From Nannobrachium achirus (taxonomy: Eukaryota; Chordata; Actinopteri; Myctophiformes; Myctophidae): DNA of 64,000 nt. This document shows positions 1 through 10,646 of the stretch, in pieces. Each line of letters begins with the position of its first letter. Within the stretch, counting starts at the first letter, position 1. The position numbers were made by a program, and so were the translations under genes. The notes beneath the pieces were generated by a model that worked only from the letters and a program-made list of their open reading frames with translations, made no database searches and had not been told where the DNA came from. The DNA is taken from assembly GCA_963921795.1 (NCBI GenBank), contig OY997642.1, positions 27,801,960 to 27,865,959 on the forward strand, written 5' to 3'.

Positions 1-101
1 CAGGGGAATACCACCGTTTGCTCGTCGAAGAAACACAGATTATTCGTTACACCTGCCCGCAAACCAAAGATGTACTTGGATTGAGCAAGAACAGTAGCCA
101 T
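1..101 (-). CDS. cfap57: Partial first coding exon of cfap57 (cilia and flagella associated protein 57, WDR65)
   Basis: Reading the minus strand from the ATG at 101 gives an uninterrupted 33-residue start, MATVLAQSKYIFGLRAG followed by VTNNLCFFDEQTVVFP. It lines up residue by residue with the CFAP57 N-terminus, which I recall as (M)xxVVAQxxHVFGLR, then VANNIFYFDEQIIIFP, the first blade of its WD40 propeller. CFAP57 is a large axonemal protein with WD40 repeats followed by a long coiled coil and contributes to inner dynein arm assembly in motile cilia. Only the beginning is present; the exon leaves the window at base 1, in the second position of codon 34. The gene lies head to head with the intronless hexokinase at 1986. 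The short length is the main source of doubt, but the match is unbroken. Confidence 0.8.
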   Translation of the reverse strand, partial: MATVLAQSKYIFGLRAGVTNNLCFFDEQTVVFP

Positions 102-1315
102 CACAGAGGTGGCACTGGCAGACTGGGAACAACTCTCTGTGAAGTTAACGCTAATTAAGATATCACGTTGCTCAAATACACAACATGATGGTGCCAGTGG
201 TGCATGACATGTAGGGCTATGCCAACCCGATGCATGAGAAACAAATCCTGTTTGTAGTCAGAGATCCGATTAACAGTAAATGTGTTCCAACTTTTGTCAC
301 ACGGACTCCATACTGCAGTGCGTTCTTCAGTGTGTATGGTTACCAAGGTTACAGGAAACCAAGGCGATGTTTGTCTCAAAATGACCACGTGGTGGCAGCA
401 TTCTATCAATTATTTATTCCTAAAAAGGAAACAAACTAAAGTGCAATAATTCTGTATCATTATTTAAATTTGCTTGCCGTTTTTGCGACCTATAACCAAC
501 AAGATTCTCAAAATGTCTAGACACTTTTTATTGTAGCCTAATAGGCCTACACCAATATAAATGTAATCAATCTTTTTCACCCTAACAGACTGTCGCCAAT
601 CGCCATCCATTACAATATGTGAATCATTGGTTTCTCTCCAAATTGGCCTTGAAAAAACGTCTCTCAGGACACCACAAGGAGAGGAAGATAAAAATGCTCA
701 TCGAAAGGAGGCGTTTCCCCCCTAATATCATGTTGTATTTGTTGATGACATGTAGACCTATTATTGTGATAATTGTTTATGCTATGTTTATGAATTGAAT
801 ATCGAAGCAACTCCCCAGGATTTCTTTTTCTTTATTTTTTTTAGCCTTGACAGTAGACTACACATGCTGTTTGGGTTAGTAATTTGTATTTGACATGTTT
901 TATTTATACACCTTGTTTTTCAACATAAACAAAAGACAGATAAAAACAAAAGCCCTCTGCCCATTAATGATTAAGTGATGTGTGAATGAGAATGGTCTTA
1001 CTTTCAGCACTCATTATGTTCAGAGTATATACACCCATATGAAAAACAGAAAACCTTGCAATATCACATGTATTTTGAAAATGATGAGTCTATGATTTAC
1101 ACAACAGTGTTATTCTAGTCCCTCTATAGCTAGGGATCAATATTTAACAAATTAAAGGGGTTGGGGTGAAGGACAACTTCACCCATTTTCAACCCATCTT
1201 CATACAATATTAATCCTCACCAATGCTCATTATAATATGGTTTTGTCTACCCTGTCTGTGTATCGATGGGGAAACCAAGCTAATAGAAACTGCAAAAGAA
1301 AAACAAAAATAAACT
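102..1315. other. Upstream flank of cfap57, no gene seen
   Basis: This should hold the cfap57 promoter and 5' leader (minus strand). I see no splice-supported coding exon. Two short overlapping frames at 155-439 resemble nothing I know. The stretch is AT-rich and apparently single copy. Confidence 0.4.
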
Positions 1316-1640
1316 ATACATGGGCATATACTGATGACATCAGGAATCTCCATATATAGGCATAAAGGGAGAAGGACTGACAGATACAGAGATCTCCATG
1401 TATGGGCAAAAAAAGGGACAAAGGCCAACAGTTACAGAGATCTCCTTATATGGGCATATCAGCATGTCCATATATGGGCATATACTGATGACATCATGGA
1501 TCTCCATATGGTCATAAAAGGGACAAGGACTGACAGATACAGATATCTCCATATAAGGTCACAAATTAAAGGGACATAGATAGACAGACAGAAATCTCCA
1601 TGTATGTACACAAAAGAGACACAGATCATGGTTGACGTGG
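1316..1640. repeat. ATATGGGCAT minisatellite, array 1
   Basis: Degenerate tandem units of roughly 45-60 bp. Each contains a CCATATATGGGCAT-type core, then AAAGGGACAAGGACTGACAG, then ATACAGAGATCT. Some units also carry ACTGATGACATCA. The same units return at 6138-6945, and single copies of the core occur near 10775, 13560 and 19556. The core is itself close to a palindrome. I see none of it right of 19.7 kb. Confidence 0.75.
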
Positions 1641-1814
1641 AGCTCCATATAGCTGAGTCATTTGAGTCTGACATCATACTGACAGTTAATTAGATGACAT
1701 ACACCATATTTGGATGTAGCTGTAGTGAGAACTCTATACGGTTGTTTGAGTCATGCTGACATCAGCAGGATGTGCCATCCTGGTGATGTCACAATGACAT
1801 CTCGCTAGGTGCAG

Positions 1815-1822
1815 TATAAAAG
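1815..1822 (+). promoter_or_regulatory. TATA box candidate upstream of the intronless hexokinase
   Basis: TATAAAAG lies 171 bases before the hexokinase ATG, so transcription would start near 1845 and give a leader of about 140 bases with no upstream ATG in good context. Just upstream, around 1755-1800, are several TGACATCA / GATGTCAC motifs resembling CRE/ATF sites. Whether this promoter is used is inference. Confidence 0.5.
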
Positions 1823-1985
1823 GACAGGTGCAGTCACAGTTTTCATATTGGATCACTGTTCGTATAGAGTAAATACAGAAGTGAAACACAGCTTAGTAAG
1901 TTGACTGCTTTGTGCCTGCGCTAGAACCAACAGATAAACTATCTCAGTCACTCAAGGAGAGGAACGCAACTCATCACACAGGAAA

Positions 1986-4748
1986 ATGATAGCCTCACAT
2001 CTGTTGTCGTACTACTTCACCCAAATTAATGAAGACCAAGTACAAAAAGTGGACAGATATCTGTACCACTTGCGGCTGTCTGATGAGACCCTGATGGACA
2101 TCTCCTCGAGGTTCCGACGAGAGATGCATAAGGGCCTGCGCCGTGACACGAACCCTATTGCAGCTGTCAAGATGCTGCCCACGTATGTGCGCTCAATTCC
2201 TGATGGAACGGAGAGCGGTGATTTCTTGGCCCTGGACCTTGGAGGGAGTAACTTCCGTGTGCTGCTGGTCAATGTGTCATCAAACGGCAAGAAGGAGGTG
2301 GAAATGAAGAATCAAATCTACGAAATTCCAGAAAACCTTAAGAGAGGCCGCGGCTCAGAGTTGTTCGACCACATAGCTGATTGCCTGTCTGAGTTCCTGG
2401 ATAAGATGGGCATAAAAGAGAAAAAACTTCCACTGGGTTTGACCTTCTCTTTCCCTTGCCAGCAGAACAAGTTGGATGAGAGTATTCTGGTATCATGGAC
2501 CAAAGGCTTCAAGGCGAGTGGTGTGGAAGGGAAGGATGTGGTCAGTCTCCTGAGGGAAGCCATCAAGAAACGAGGGGACTTTGATGTTGAAATAGTAGCT
2601 GTGATTAACGACACAGTGGGCACCATGATGACTTGTGGCTATGAGGACAATCAGTGTGAGATTGGCCTGATTGTAGGAACAGGCACCAATGCCTGCTATA
2701 TGGAGGAAATGCGCAACCTGGAGATGGTGGAGGGTGATGAGGGGAGGATGTGCGTCAACATGGAATGGGGAGCTTTTGGAGATGATGGGACCCTAGAGGA
2801 CCTGCGCACTGACTTTGACCGAGAGATAGATGCAGGCTCCCTAAACCCTGGCAAGCAGCTGTTTGAGAAGATGATCAGTGGTCTATACATGGGGGAGCTT
2901 GTGCGACTGATCCTGGTGAAAATGGCTAAGGAAAAGCTGCTTTTCCAGGGACAGATAACACCAGACCTCCTCACCACTGCACAATTCCACACCAGCGATG
3001 TCTCGGCCATTGATAACGACAAGGACAAGGAGGGTCTGGTGAGTGCTGAGACGGTGCTCCGCCGCCTGGGTCTGGAGCCATCAGCTGAGGATTGCGTAGC
3101 CACCCAGAGGGTGTGTCAGGTTGTGTCGACGAGGGCCGCCCACCTCTGTGCTGCCACACTGGTAGCTGTGCTTCAGCAGATCAAGGACAACAAGGCAGAA
3201 AAGAAGCTCTGCAGCACCATCGGGGTGGACGGGACAGTCTACAAAAACCATCCACAGTTTGCAAAAAGGCTCCACAAGCTGGTGCGGCAGCTGATGCCGG
3301 ACTGCAGTGTGCGCTTCCTACGTTCAGAGGCTGGCAGTGGGAAGGGAGCAGCCATGGTGACAGCAGTGGCCTATCGCCTGGCCAAGCAGCATGCAGAGCG
3401 TCAGTGCATCCTGGACCAGTTCCGACTTAGCCATGAGCAGCTCTTGGATGTGAAGAGGAGGATGGGTGAAGAGATGGTGCAGGGTCTGGCCAAGGAAACC
3501 CACCAAGCAGCCAGTGTCAAGATGCTTCCCACCTATGTCCGGGCCACACCGGATGGAACAGAAAGCGGTAACTTCTTGGCTCTGGACCTTGGTGGCACCA
3601 ACTTCCGTGTGCTCTTGGTGCGTGTGCGAAGTGGCAAGAAGCGTAGTGTAGAGATGCACAAAAAGATCTACGCCATCCCCCAAGAAATCACGCAGGGCAC
3701 AGGGGAGGAGCTCTTCGACCACATTGTACATTGCATTGCTGACTTTCTGTCATATATGGGAATGAAAGGCGCGACCTTACCTCTTGGCTTTGTATTCTCC
3801 TTCCCCTGTCAACAAAATGACCTGGATCAGGGCATTTTGCTGAACTGGACAAAGGGTTTCAAAGCTAGCGGCTGTGAGGGGGAGGATGTAGTGACACTGT
3901 TGAAGGATGCCATCCACCGCACAGGTGAGCTTCAATTGGATGTAGTGGCATTGGTGAATGACACGGTGGGGACAATGATGACTTGCGCCTTTGAGGATCC
4001 TATGTGTGAAGTGGGACTCATTGTAGGAACAGGCACCAACGCCTGCTACATGGAAGAGATGGAGAATGTAGAGTTGGTGGAAGGTAAGGAAGGGCAGATG
4101 TGTGTCAACATGGAGTGGGGTGCATTCGGAGACCATGGGGAGCTTGATGAATTCCGTACCAAGTTCGACCACACCGTGGACGACACCTCCATCCACCCGG
4201 GGATACACAGGTATGAGAAGATGATCAGCGGGATGTACCTGGGCGAGATCGTCAGGAACGTGCTGCTGGAGTTCACTGCCAAAGGTCTGCTATTTACAGG
4301 CAAGCTGCCTGAGCGCCTCAATACTCCAGGCATCTTTGAGACCCCGTTCCTGTCAAAGATTGAAAAAGACCGACTGGCACTGCTGGAGGTCCGCTCCATC
4401 CTGCAACACTTGGGCCTCACCAACTCCACCTGTGACGACAGCATTCTGGTGAAGGAGGTGTGCGGTGTGGTGTCACGGCGTGCAGCCCAGCTGTGTGGCG
4501 CAGGCCTCGCTGCTGTCGTGGACAAGATCCGACAGAACCGCCACTTGGAGCGGCTCCACATCACTGTGGGGGTGGACGGATCCCTCTACGACCTACACCC
4601 GCATTTCAAAAGCATCATGCAGGAGACAGTTGAAAGTTTGGCACCACAGTGCGAGGTCACCCTGCTACTCTCAAAGGATGGCAGTGGGAAGGGAGCAGCG
4701 CTCATCACAGCGGTGGCCTGCAGGATCAGAGATGCAAGGCAGCACTAA
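1986..4748 (+). CDS. hk2: Intact intronless hexokinase-2 copy (probable functional retrogene)
   Basis: A single 920-codon frame matches hexokinase 2 along its whole length (human HK2 is 917 residues). Hexokinase phosphorylates glucose to glucose-6-phosphate using ATP. The N-terminus [13 protein letters not shown] is the hydrophobic helix that docks HK1 and HK2 on the mitochondrial outer membrane. Two homologous kinase halves follow, about 16-460 and 464-915. Each has the phosphate-binding LDLGG(S/T)NFRV, the glucose-binding SFPCQQN and WTKGFKASG segments, and the catalytic Asp in NDTVGTMM (residue 209, and about 657). [11 protein letters not shown] and the C-terminal GSGKGAA motifs are also intact in both halves. 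Vertebrate HK2 genes have about 18 exons; this copy has none of the introns and no disabling change, so I read it as an mRNA-derived copy kept open by selection or very young. A TATA box precedes it and AATAAA follows 40 bp after the stop. Confidence 0.93.
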   Translation: MIASHLLSYYFTQINEDQVQKVDRYLYHLRLSDETLMDISSRFRREMHKGLRRDTNPIAAVKMLPTYVRSIPDGTESGDFLALDLGGSNFRVLLVNVSSNGKKEVEMKNQIYEIPENLKRGRGSELFDHIADCLSEFLDKMGIKEKKLPLGLTFSFPCQQNKLDESILVSWTKGFKASGVEGKDVVSLLREAIKKRGDFDVEIVAVINDTVGTMMTCGYEDNQCEIGLIVGTGTNACYMEEMRNLEMVEGDEGRMCVNMEWGAFGDDGTLEDLRTDFDREIDAGSLNPGKQLFEKMISGLYMGELVRLILVKMAKEKLLFQGQITPDLLTTAQFHTSDVSAIDNDKDKEGLVSAETVLRRLGLEPSAEDCVATQRVCQVVSTRAAHLCAATLVAVLQQIKDNKAEKKLCSTIGVDGTVYKNHPQFAKRLHKLVRQLMPDCSVRFLRSEAGSGKGAAMVTAVAYRLAKQHAERQCILDQFRLSHEQLLDVKRRMGEEMVQGLAKETHQAASVKMLPTYVRATPDGTESGNFLALDLGGTNFRVLLVRVRSGKKRSVEMHKKIYAIPQEITQGTGEELFDHIVHCIADFLSYMGMKGATLPLGFVFSFPCQQNDLDQGILLNWTKGFKASGCEGEDVVTLLKDAIHRTGELQLDVVALVNDTVGTMMTCAFEDPMCEVGLIVGTGTNACYMEEMENVELVEGKEGQMCVNMEWGAFGDHGELDEFRTKFDHTVDDTSIHPGIHRYEKMISGMYLGEIVRNVLLEFTAKGLLFTGKLPERLNTPGIFETPFLSKIEKDRLALLEVRSILQHLGLTNSTCDDSILVKEVCGVVSRRAAQLCGAGLAAVVDKIRQNRHLERLHITVGVDGSLYDLHPHFKSIMQETVESLAPQCEVTLLLSKDGSGKGAALITAVACRIRDARQH

Positions 4749-4787
4749 TGACGCCTGAGCTCCCTGAAAACACTCAATGCCTTCTTG

Positions 4788-4793
4788 AATAAA
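4788..4793 (+). terminator. Poly(A) signal after the hexokinase copy
   Basis: AATAAA lies 39 bp past the TAA stop of the hexokinase frame. It could have been carried in from the parent mRNA. An A-rich stretch follows at 4859-4932, but no clean poly(A) tract marks the end of the copy. Confidence 0.5.
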
Positions 4794-6137
4794 TGGCTCC
4801 ATTCTGACAGGAAGAATATGTCCCTCGGGAATATGTTGCAATATTGATTGAAAATGTATTTAAAAAAACTTTTAAAACCGTCAGCCTTTGGTCATGGCAG
4901 TTTGTTGTTTGAAATTAAAAATAAAGTAAAAAAATGTCAGCCTTCTGGTTGGTCCCTGACTGACCAACCAGCAGGCTCTTTCTGCCTTGTTTATGTTGAA
5001 AATATCATTTTTTGGAAAAATAAAAAACATTTAAAAACATGCCCAGTCACTATACTGCACCTAAGATTTTCCTTTTTACTGAAACCAAGTTTAAAACGAG
5101 AATTGAATACAGTAACAATATGAGGCAACTGTAAAACACGTTATTTCAAAGGGAGTGGATGAAGAGAAAGGATCTTTGTCCAACCAAGACACAGAAACCA
5201 ATGGGTGCGAAGAGGGGCGGCAAGGCATCTGGTTATTTCTCACACTTGGCTCATTGGCCAAGCTTCGCGGGATGCTTAATGAAACTAGAAATGCAGTTCC
5301 TGAAGAAATGGCATGGGCTCGCTGAAAACACACACAAAGTATATTATGGGCAATACAAAATGTACACATCAGAATTCTGCGGCAACATGCAAAGGTGCAG
5401 AATACATGGCCTCATACCATTTAAATTACCACAGATTCTATAGTGTATTGTTAGCACCGCTCACTTAACACTTTTTTTGTTGTTAATTTTTATGGCTATT
5501 AAAGCTATTTAAGGCTATTACAGCTCAATGGTAACAATAGGCTCATTTCCCTAAAGAATACTTTTTTTTTTTCAGACTCACCTCACCCAACGCTAATCTT
5601 TCAAGAGTGGGGTGGCTCATAGTAGATAGATGACAGAGTACAGCTCTGTCATCAGAGTACAAAAGTACAGTAGTTACATTGCAAAACAGGAGTTTCCCCC
5701 CGAAAATATATGTTTTAATTAGTTAATCTTCTGGAACAGGCAGAGCACAGAAATAGAGACAGCTAGCGCAGTGCATCTTGGGTAGGAAGCTGGCAGCCAG
5801 CCTATAATTCCTCTGCATAATAGGCTGGCTATCGTCAGGTTCATGTGAACTAGTCTGTTGAAGCTTATTCATTATAATGATCGAAATCGCTATAACCGCG
5901 CAGCGCCTTACTGCACGCTGGCCGTGCTCCGCAATACGCACCGCGGTGAAAGACTGAAGCCACTTTCTCCCACTGCATAACTCCACCCCCAGTAGCGAAA
6001 AGTGAATGTTTTTTCTGGTTGGCCAGTCAGGGAGTCTCAGGGACCAATCAGAAGGCTGACAAACGGTCTATTAAGGGCAGACCACCACCACCTCACAAGG
6101 ACAAATATTGTATATTGAGTGTCTTGTGTTGTCTAAC
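4794..6137. other. Non-coding stretch with a pair of inverted repeats
   Basis: No gene recognised. A 36-bp segment at 4936-4971 (GTCAGCCTTCTGGTTGGTCC and onward) returns in inverted orientation at 6015-6060, with a short insertion. The two copies bracket 1.04 kb of AT-rich sequence. They could be the ends of a small mobile element or two copies of one repeat. Confidence 0.4.
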
Positions 6138-6945
6138 TTCAATGTAAATTGAGCTCAGATAAAGAGATCTTCATATCGTCATGAAAGAGACTTGTAGTGT
6201 GCACTTTATGGACATATACTGTAGACTACTGATTACATCAGGGAACTCTATAAGTTGGCATAAAGGGGACAAGGACTACAGGCAGACCGACCACCACCAC
6301 CACCTCACAAGGACAAATATTTTGTTGTCTAACTTCAATGTAAGTCTCCATTTATGGGCATTAAAGAGATAGATACAGAGATCTCCATATGGGCATTAAG
6401 AGACCAGTAGAAGAGAGAGTAGTGTGCACTGTATATGGGCATATACTGATGACATCAGGGAACTCTTTATGTTGGCATAAAAGGGACAAGGACTGACAGA
6501 TACAGAGATATCCATATATGGGCATATTCTGTCGGATCGACAGTGTGACATTACATAAACATATACATAGTCTCTCTCCCATTTAGGGTAAACAGGCTAT
6601 AGCGAGACCCCGTATGTTATCTTCACTAGTCCTGGAATATCAACTCTCTCCCTGGGTTTTGGTCGAAGAGGAACCGTAGCTGACATACAGTATACAGATA
6701 ACAACAGCGATCTTCATAGTATGGGCATAAAGGGTCAACGACCCACAGATACATAGATCTCCATGATATAGGCCTATGTGCATTAAAGTGACCGTTAGAC
6801 AGACAGATACAGAAATCTCCATTTATGGGCATTAAAGAGACAGATATAGTCAGAGATCTCCATATATGGGCATTAAAGAGACAGGTAGACACAAACAGAC
6901 AGATACAGAGATCTCCATATATGGGCACAAAAGGGACACAGATAC
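6138..6945. repeat. ATATGGGCAT minisatellite, array 2
   Basis: Same units as array 1 at 1316: CATATATGGGCATTAAAGAG, CAGATACAGAGATCTCC and GATGACATCAGGGAACTC. About a dozen cores in varying states of decay. The array is split at 6571-6683 by a fragment of the mrpl37 copy, so material from outside has been captured between repeat units. Confidence 0.75.
6571..6683 (-). pseudogene. Fragment of the mrpl37 copy embedded in minisatellite array 2
   Basis: The plus-strand text from TCTCTCCCATTTAGGGTAAA through GAGGAACCGTAGCTGACA repeats 8687-8815 of the mrpl37 copy nearly letter for letter. About 20 bases are missing in the middle (the part reading GGGACATAGTGCATC in the larger copy) and there are a handful of substitutions. 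It corresponds to residues about 40-85 of MRPL37, on the minus strand. It is too short and interrupted to code. It is a secondary duplication derived from, or sharing an origin with, the copy 2 kb to the right. Confidence 0.85.
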
Positions 6946-7106
6946 TGTAGATGCTAATGTATGTTTCTGGGATAGAAAAAAAATACTGTTATTTTATTGA
7001 TTTGAGCTGTTGAACCCCATGGAAGAGAACAAGTTGCACCTTTGTTGTTGTATTTAGTTTTAGTAGGTTTGTATTCATCCAGTCTTTTATATTGGTGACG
7101 CAGGAG
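6946..7106. other. Short spacer, no feature seen
   Basis: AT-rich sequence between array 2 and the palindromic element; nothing recognisable. Confidence 0.3.
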
Positions 7107-7335
7107 CCCACTAAGCACGCCGTCTAAAAGTGGTCTAATAGTGGTATAGATTTGAAAGTTCTTTTGTTGTCTAAACTTAAACTAGACGACTAATAGACGT
7201 CTAATAGTCGTCTAAATGCAGACCGTCTATATTTAGACGACTATTAGACGTCTATTAGTCGTCTAGTTTAGACGACAAAAGAACGTTCAAATCTATACCA
7301 CTATTAGACCACTTTTAGACGGCGTGCTTAGTGGG
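7107..7335. mobile_element. Palindromic MITE, about 229 bp
   Basis: The two ends, CCCACTAAGCACGCCGTC and GACGGCGTGCTTAGTGGG, are exact reverse complements, and the pairing runs almost to the centre (TAGACGACTATTAGACGTC type motifs). The whole element can fold into one hairpin with arms of about 100 bp. Such a shape is typical of a non-autonomous fold-back DNA transposon. I could not settle the target duplication; the flanks are GCAGGAG and AGGTGAT. Confidence 0.85.
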
Positions 7336-7670
7336 AGGTGATGGTAGTTATTGTATTTGTATTGTGTGGTTCTACAGTTACCGTAACTTGCGCCAGTAGA
7401 GTGCGCAAGTACTGCATTATTCAGTGATTATGTCGTGACGTGTCCTCTGAGTCTGAGTGCAGTCTACTTACATGTTTAATTAATTAGGTAAGAATATTGT
7501 TTCCTAATGATGTCTATAGACCGATTTCCTGAGCTACACCCTGCAGAGGGCTTTCTGTATGAAGGGTGCTATAATATAAAATAAAGTTATCACTCAAAAG
7601 TCAAAAGTATGATCACAGATTGCTCATACAGTATGCACATACACATTCAGTCAGACATGATGGTGCAGTC
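7336..7670. other. Spacer between MITE and mrpl37 copy
   Basis: No gene or repeat recognised. It would be the 3' flank of the minus-strand mrpl37 copy, but no T tract (poly(A) on that strand) is evident. Confidence 0.3.
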
Positions 7671-8946
7671 TTAAATGGCTCCATGGACATAGAGAGCTAA
7701 GAATTTGCTGAATGTTTCAGGCTTGTATCCTGATAGGCCAGCTGACACCTGCACCTGTTTCTTCCTGATGAGCGGGTTCACCTTTGCATAGTCATAGAGA
7801 AGACTGTTCTCATCCAGCCACACCTGGTTCTTAATGCCCTTGTTGTCACGGAGATCAGTGGTGTTCAGCTGGAAGACGACAAATTCAAATTGTCTACCGT
7901 TGGTCCCGACAGCCTGCACGGTTATAGGATGGTCCAGTAAGCTCAGAGGCTGAGGCCCATACAATTTGTGTGCACGTGCCAAAGCGTTTCCATAGGCAAA
8001 CATGATCATCTTGGCCCTGAGCTGTGGTGGATGCAACCTAGGTATAACCTCCCCCGTCTCCAGGAAGTAAAGTGTATGGGCATGGGGGTAAGGGTAATCA
8101 TCTTTGAAACCTGTGCAATTCTCTCTCTCATAAGCATATATTTTCTGTAAATCAATAGCTGGTGAGATGGGGCATAACGTTTCCAGAACGTGTTCTGTTG
8201 TGCTCAGCAGAGAGTGCTGGGAGGGGAGCCATGCTGCTCAGCAGCACACCATTCCTACCCCTCACCTGGAACACATCTTCACCTCTTTCCCACGTGGCAC
8301 TCAGTGTGTAATTCTCTGCTAGCATCCTCTTGCCCAGCGCTGGGTGTCTGGATTGTGCACACAGATGGAGCAGGTTATTGAGCAGGGTGTGGCAATATTT
8401 GGGTTTCCTCGGCCTTGCCTCTGTCGTGTCCCAGAAGCGAGCTCGTCTGATGGCGTCCTGCACACGCTCATCCTGATCAGGGATCTGATTTGCTGGATTT
8501 TGGGCCAACGACAGGAGTTGAGGAGGCAGACCAGCGGTGAGCTTGGCCTTGGTCAACCACAAAGCTTGACGCACGCCTTCCAGTATGCTAGACCTCTGGT
8601 TGAAGACGTAGCATGTTTGTTCTTTATACAGTGGCATCTCATGAAGCGGGGGTGAACTGTAATGCAGTGGGTCCTTATAGCCTCTCTCCCATTTAGGGTA
8701 AACAGGCTTAGCGAGACCCGGGACATAGTGCATCTTTTCCCTGTATGTTATCTTCTCCAGTCCTGGAATCTCGACTCTCTCCCTGGGTTTTGGTCGAAGA
8801 GGAACCGTGGCTGACAGTTGGCCAGTGACATTGAAGTGTCGCCGACTTATACTACCACGTGAGAGGAGTCTCAAATCGCTAAGAGGTGTTGCTTGAGACA
8901 AAAACTGAGGCACTGATTTTAAACAGTGTATTGTTTCTATAATCAT
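7671..8946 (-). pseudogene. mrpl37: Intronless mrpl37 copy with one frameshift (mitochondrial ribosomal protein L37)
   Basis: MRPL37 is a structural protein of the mitochondrial large ribosomal subunit. The minus strand from ATG 8946 gives a 264-codon frame with EIPGLEKITYREKMHYVPGL, LYKEQTCYVFNQR and LEGVRQALWLTKAKL, all hallmarks of MRPL37. The remaining third continues in the next frame: ETLCPISPAIDL, then YPYPHAHTLYFLE, then LRAKMIMFAYGNALARAHKL and KPETFSKFLALYVHGAI, ending at 7671. The switch lies close to 8195-8210, where one base has been gained or lost. No introns are present, although MRPL37 normally has about seven exons, so this is an mRNA-derived copy. The rest of the frame is clean, so it is either a recent pseudogene, a sequencing error in an active retrogene, or a gene with a shortened product. 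Confidence 0.88.
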
Positions 8947-9674
8947 CTCGGCCCTTGGTCTGTATGAATTATTTTACGTGTAGAACAACAGAGAAATAAC
9001 ATACTGCAGCTATATTTTTTGGTTGAGATTTTGAAAACACTTTGCCAAGCTGGTTTCTCCTTCCTCCCATATCTAACCAGTAAAAACACCCTGAGTGAGG
9101 ATGCAGTTCACATACTATTCAGCAGTTGTGTATCCTTAGCATATCTACTAAATAATCAAACGTTCTATATTACAATAGAGGCCACATCATAACGCTGATG
9201 TCACCACATCCTCACTTAACCATATAAGGAGGAGTTTATGTGTACCGGTACCTATGTCATATGGTGTATACAGTATATGGTGTATACCGTCTATGATGCC
9301 AGCTCAGAATGTGTCAGAATTTAATTGGCATTTCTATCTCTGGGACCCCAATTTATATAGTAATCAATGTTAATTTAACTCTGAGAGTGTACAAATGGAA
9401 TAGACGCCAAGCAACCACCGGTAGTTTGGAAGAGACACAAGCCAACTTCCAAGCGATTGTGACAGGAAATGAGCGTTGCAGATCAGATACAGTGCCAGGG
9501 TCCTCTCGCCTCTCAATGACAGAGCTTCTCAAAGAAAACAATCGTTTGGAGGCAAAATGTGGCCCCTACAAGTGTCACAGAGACTAGATTTTTTTAGGGA
9601 GCATTATTAGTGGTGTGAATATAATAAAATATAAAAATCAATAATAAGGGTAATATGACAGGACGAGCTTCGAC
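8947..9674. other. Spacer between mrpl37 and klhdc3-like copies
   Basis: Contains an open frame at 9309-9587 (plus) of 92 codons that I cannot assign; its end (MTELLKENNRLEAK) looks like coiled coil but may be chance. The missing N-terminal kelch blade of the klhdc3-like copy is not found here. Confidence 0.3.
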
Positions 9675-10646
9675 ATGGATCAGATTGATGTGTGCATCTT
9701 CAACACAGTGACTTTACGCTGGATAAAGATTTCCCCAGTGACAACTAGAAGAGGAGGAAGACGTCCTGTTGAGGTTCCCTCCATGCGCTGGGGCCACACA
9801 GCTGTGCTTATAGAATCGATCGTCTACACCTGGGGGGGTCTAGTGAATTGTCATTATTATGACAGAGTCACAGGGAACAACCAGGATAACATTCTTTATG
9901 CATTTGATGTTGACACCCATAGCTGGTTAAAGATGGATATGTCTGGGTTTGTTCCTGTAACGAGGACCGGCCACTCGGCCTGTGTCTTGGGGAAGGTGAT
10001 GTATGTCTATGGAGGATACACCGAGCTAACTAATGTCACTAGTGACATCTATAAGTTTGACACCCGTACAATGCTCTGGTCTTTAATCAACACCAGAAGC
10101 ACTCCACCACCTGCTTCACATGGTCACTCTGCCACCATCATCGGAACAAAGATGTTCGTATTTGGGGGTGTGGGGTACTTTTGGGAATGCCACAACAACA
10201 TCCGTGTGTTTGACACAGAGACCAACGGCTGGCTGATCACACCTTCAGCACATCTACCTAAAGGATTTTGTTGTGGTCATTCAGCCTTTACCTACAAAAG
10301 AGAGCTGTACATATTTAGTCCTAGTATCCACAGTCGGAAGTTCAATGATCTGTGGAAGTTAAATCCTGACACATTCTCCTGGAAGAAGGTTGAGCCCAAG
10401 GGGAAAGGCCGGGATTGGAGCTCTGGTAGGTGGTGTTGCATGGTGGGAGATCGTATCATCTTCTTTGGAGGATACAAAAAGAATGCACATCCCATCTTAT
10501 AGATCTTAGACCTAAGTCCTACCCTGAAGACATTATGCAAGCTAGCAGTTATTCAGCATGGTCTGCAGCAGTCTGGACTCCCACACAACATCAGGTGGGA
10601 ACTGGCAGCCATGACAACACAAACAGCATCACAGATTAAAGTATAA
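9675..10646 (+). pseudogene. Intronless KLHDC3-like kelch copy, 5'-truncated and with an in-frame stop
   Basis: KLHDC3 is a kelch-propeller substrate receptor of Cullin-2 ubiquitin ligases. The frame starting at 9675 (MDQIDVCIFNTVTLRW) follows KLHDC3 through HSACVLGKVMYVYGGY, HSATIIGTKMFVFGG, NDLWKLNPDTFSWKK and EPKGKG. After IIFFGGYKKNAHPIL a TAG at 10500-10502 interrupts the frame. The C-terminus then continues in the same frame as ILDLSPTLKTLCKLAVIQ and SGLPHNIRWELAAMTT, to a TAA at 10644. The first kelch blade (about 40 residues) is absent, and the acidic loop before the final segment is gone. Several blades are strongly altered, including an insertion in blade 2. No introns are present. 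This is most simply an old, 5'-truncated retrocopy. The still-open 275-codon frame leaves a divergent functional product possible. Confidence 0.8.

Noticed and set aside
1210-1677. Several frames encoding repeated MEISVSVSPCPF / WAYTDDIMDLHM
   Set aside because: Translation of the ATATGGGCAT minisatellite in different frames.
9309-9587. A 92-codon frame as the missing N-terminus of the kelch copy
   Set aside because: It shows no kelch motif, and the first KLHDC3 blade cannot be found in it; no splice signals link it to 9675.
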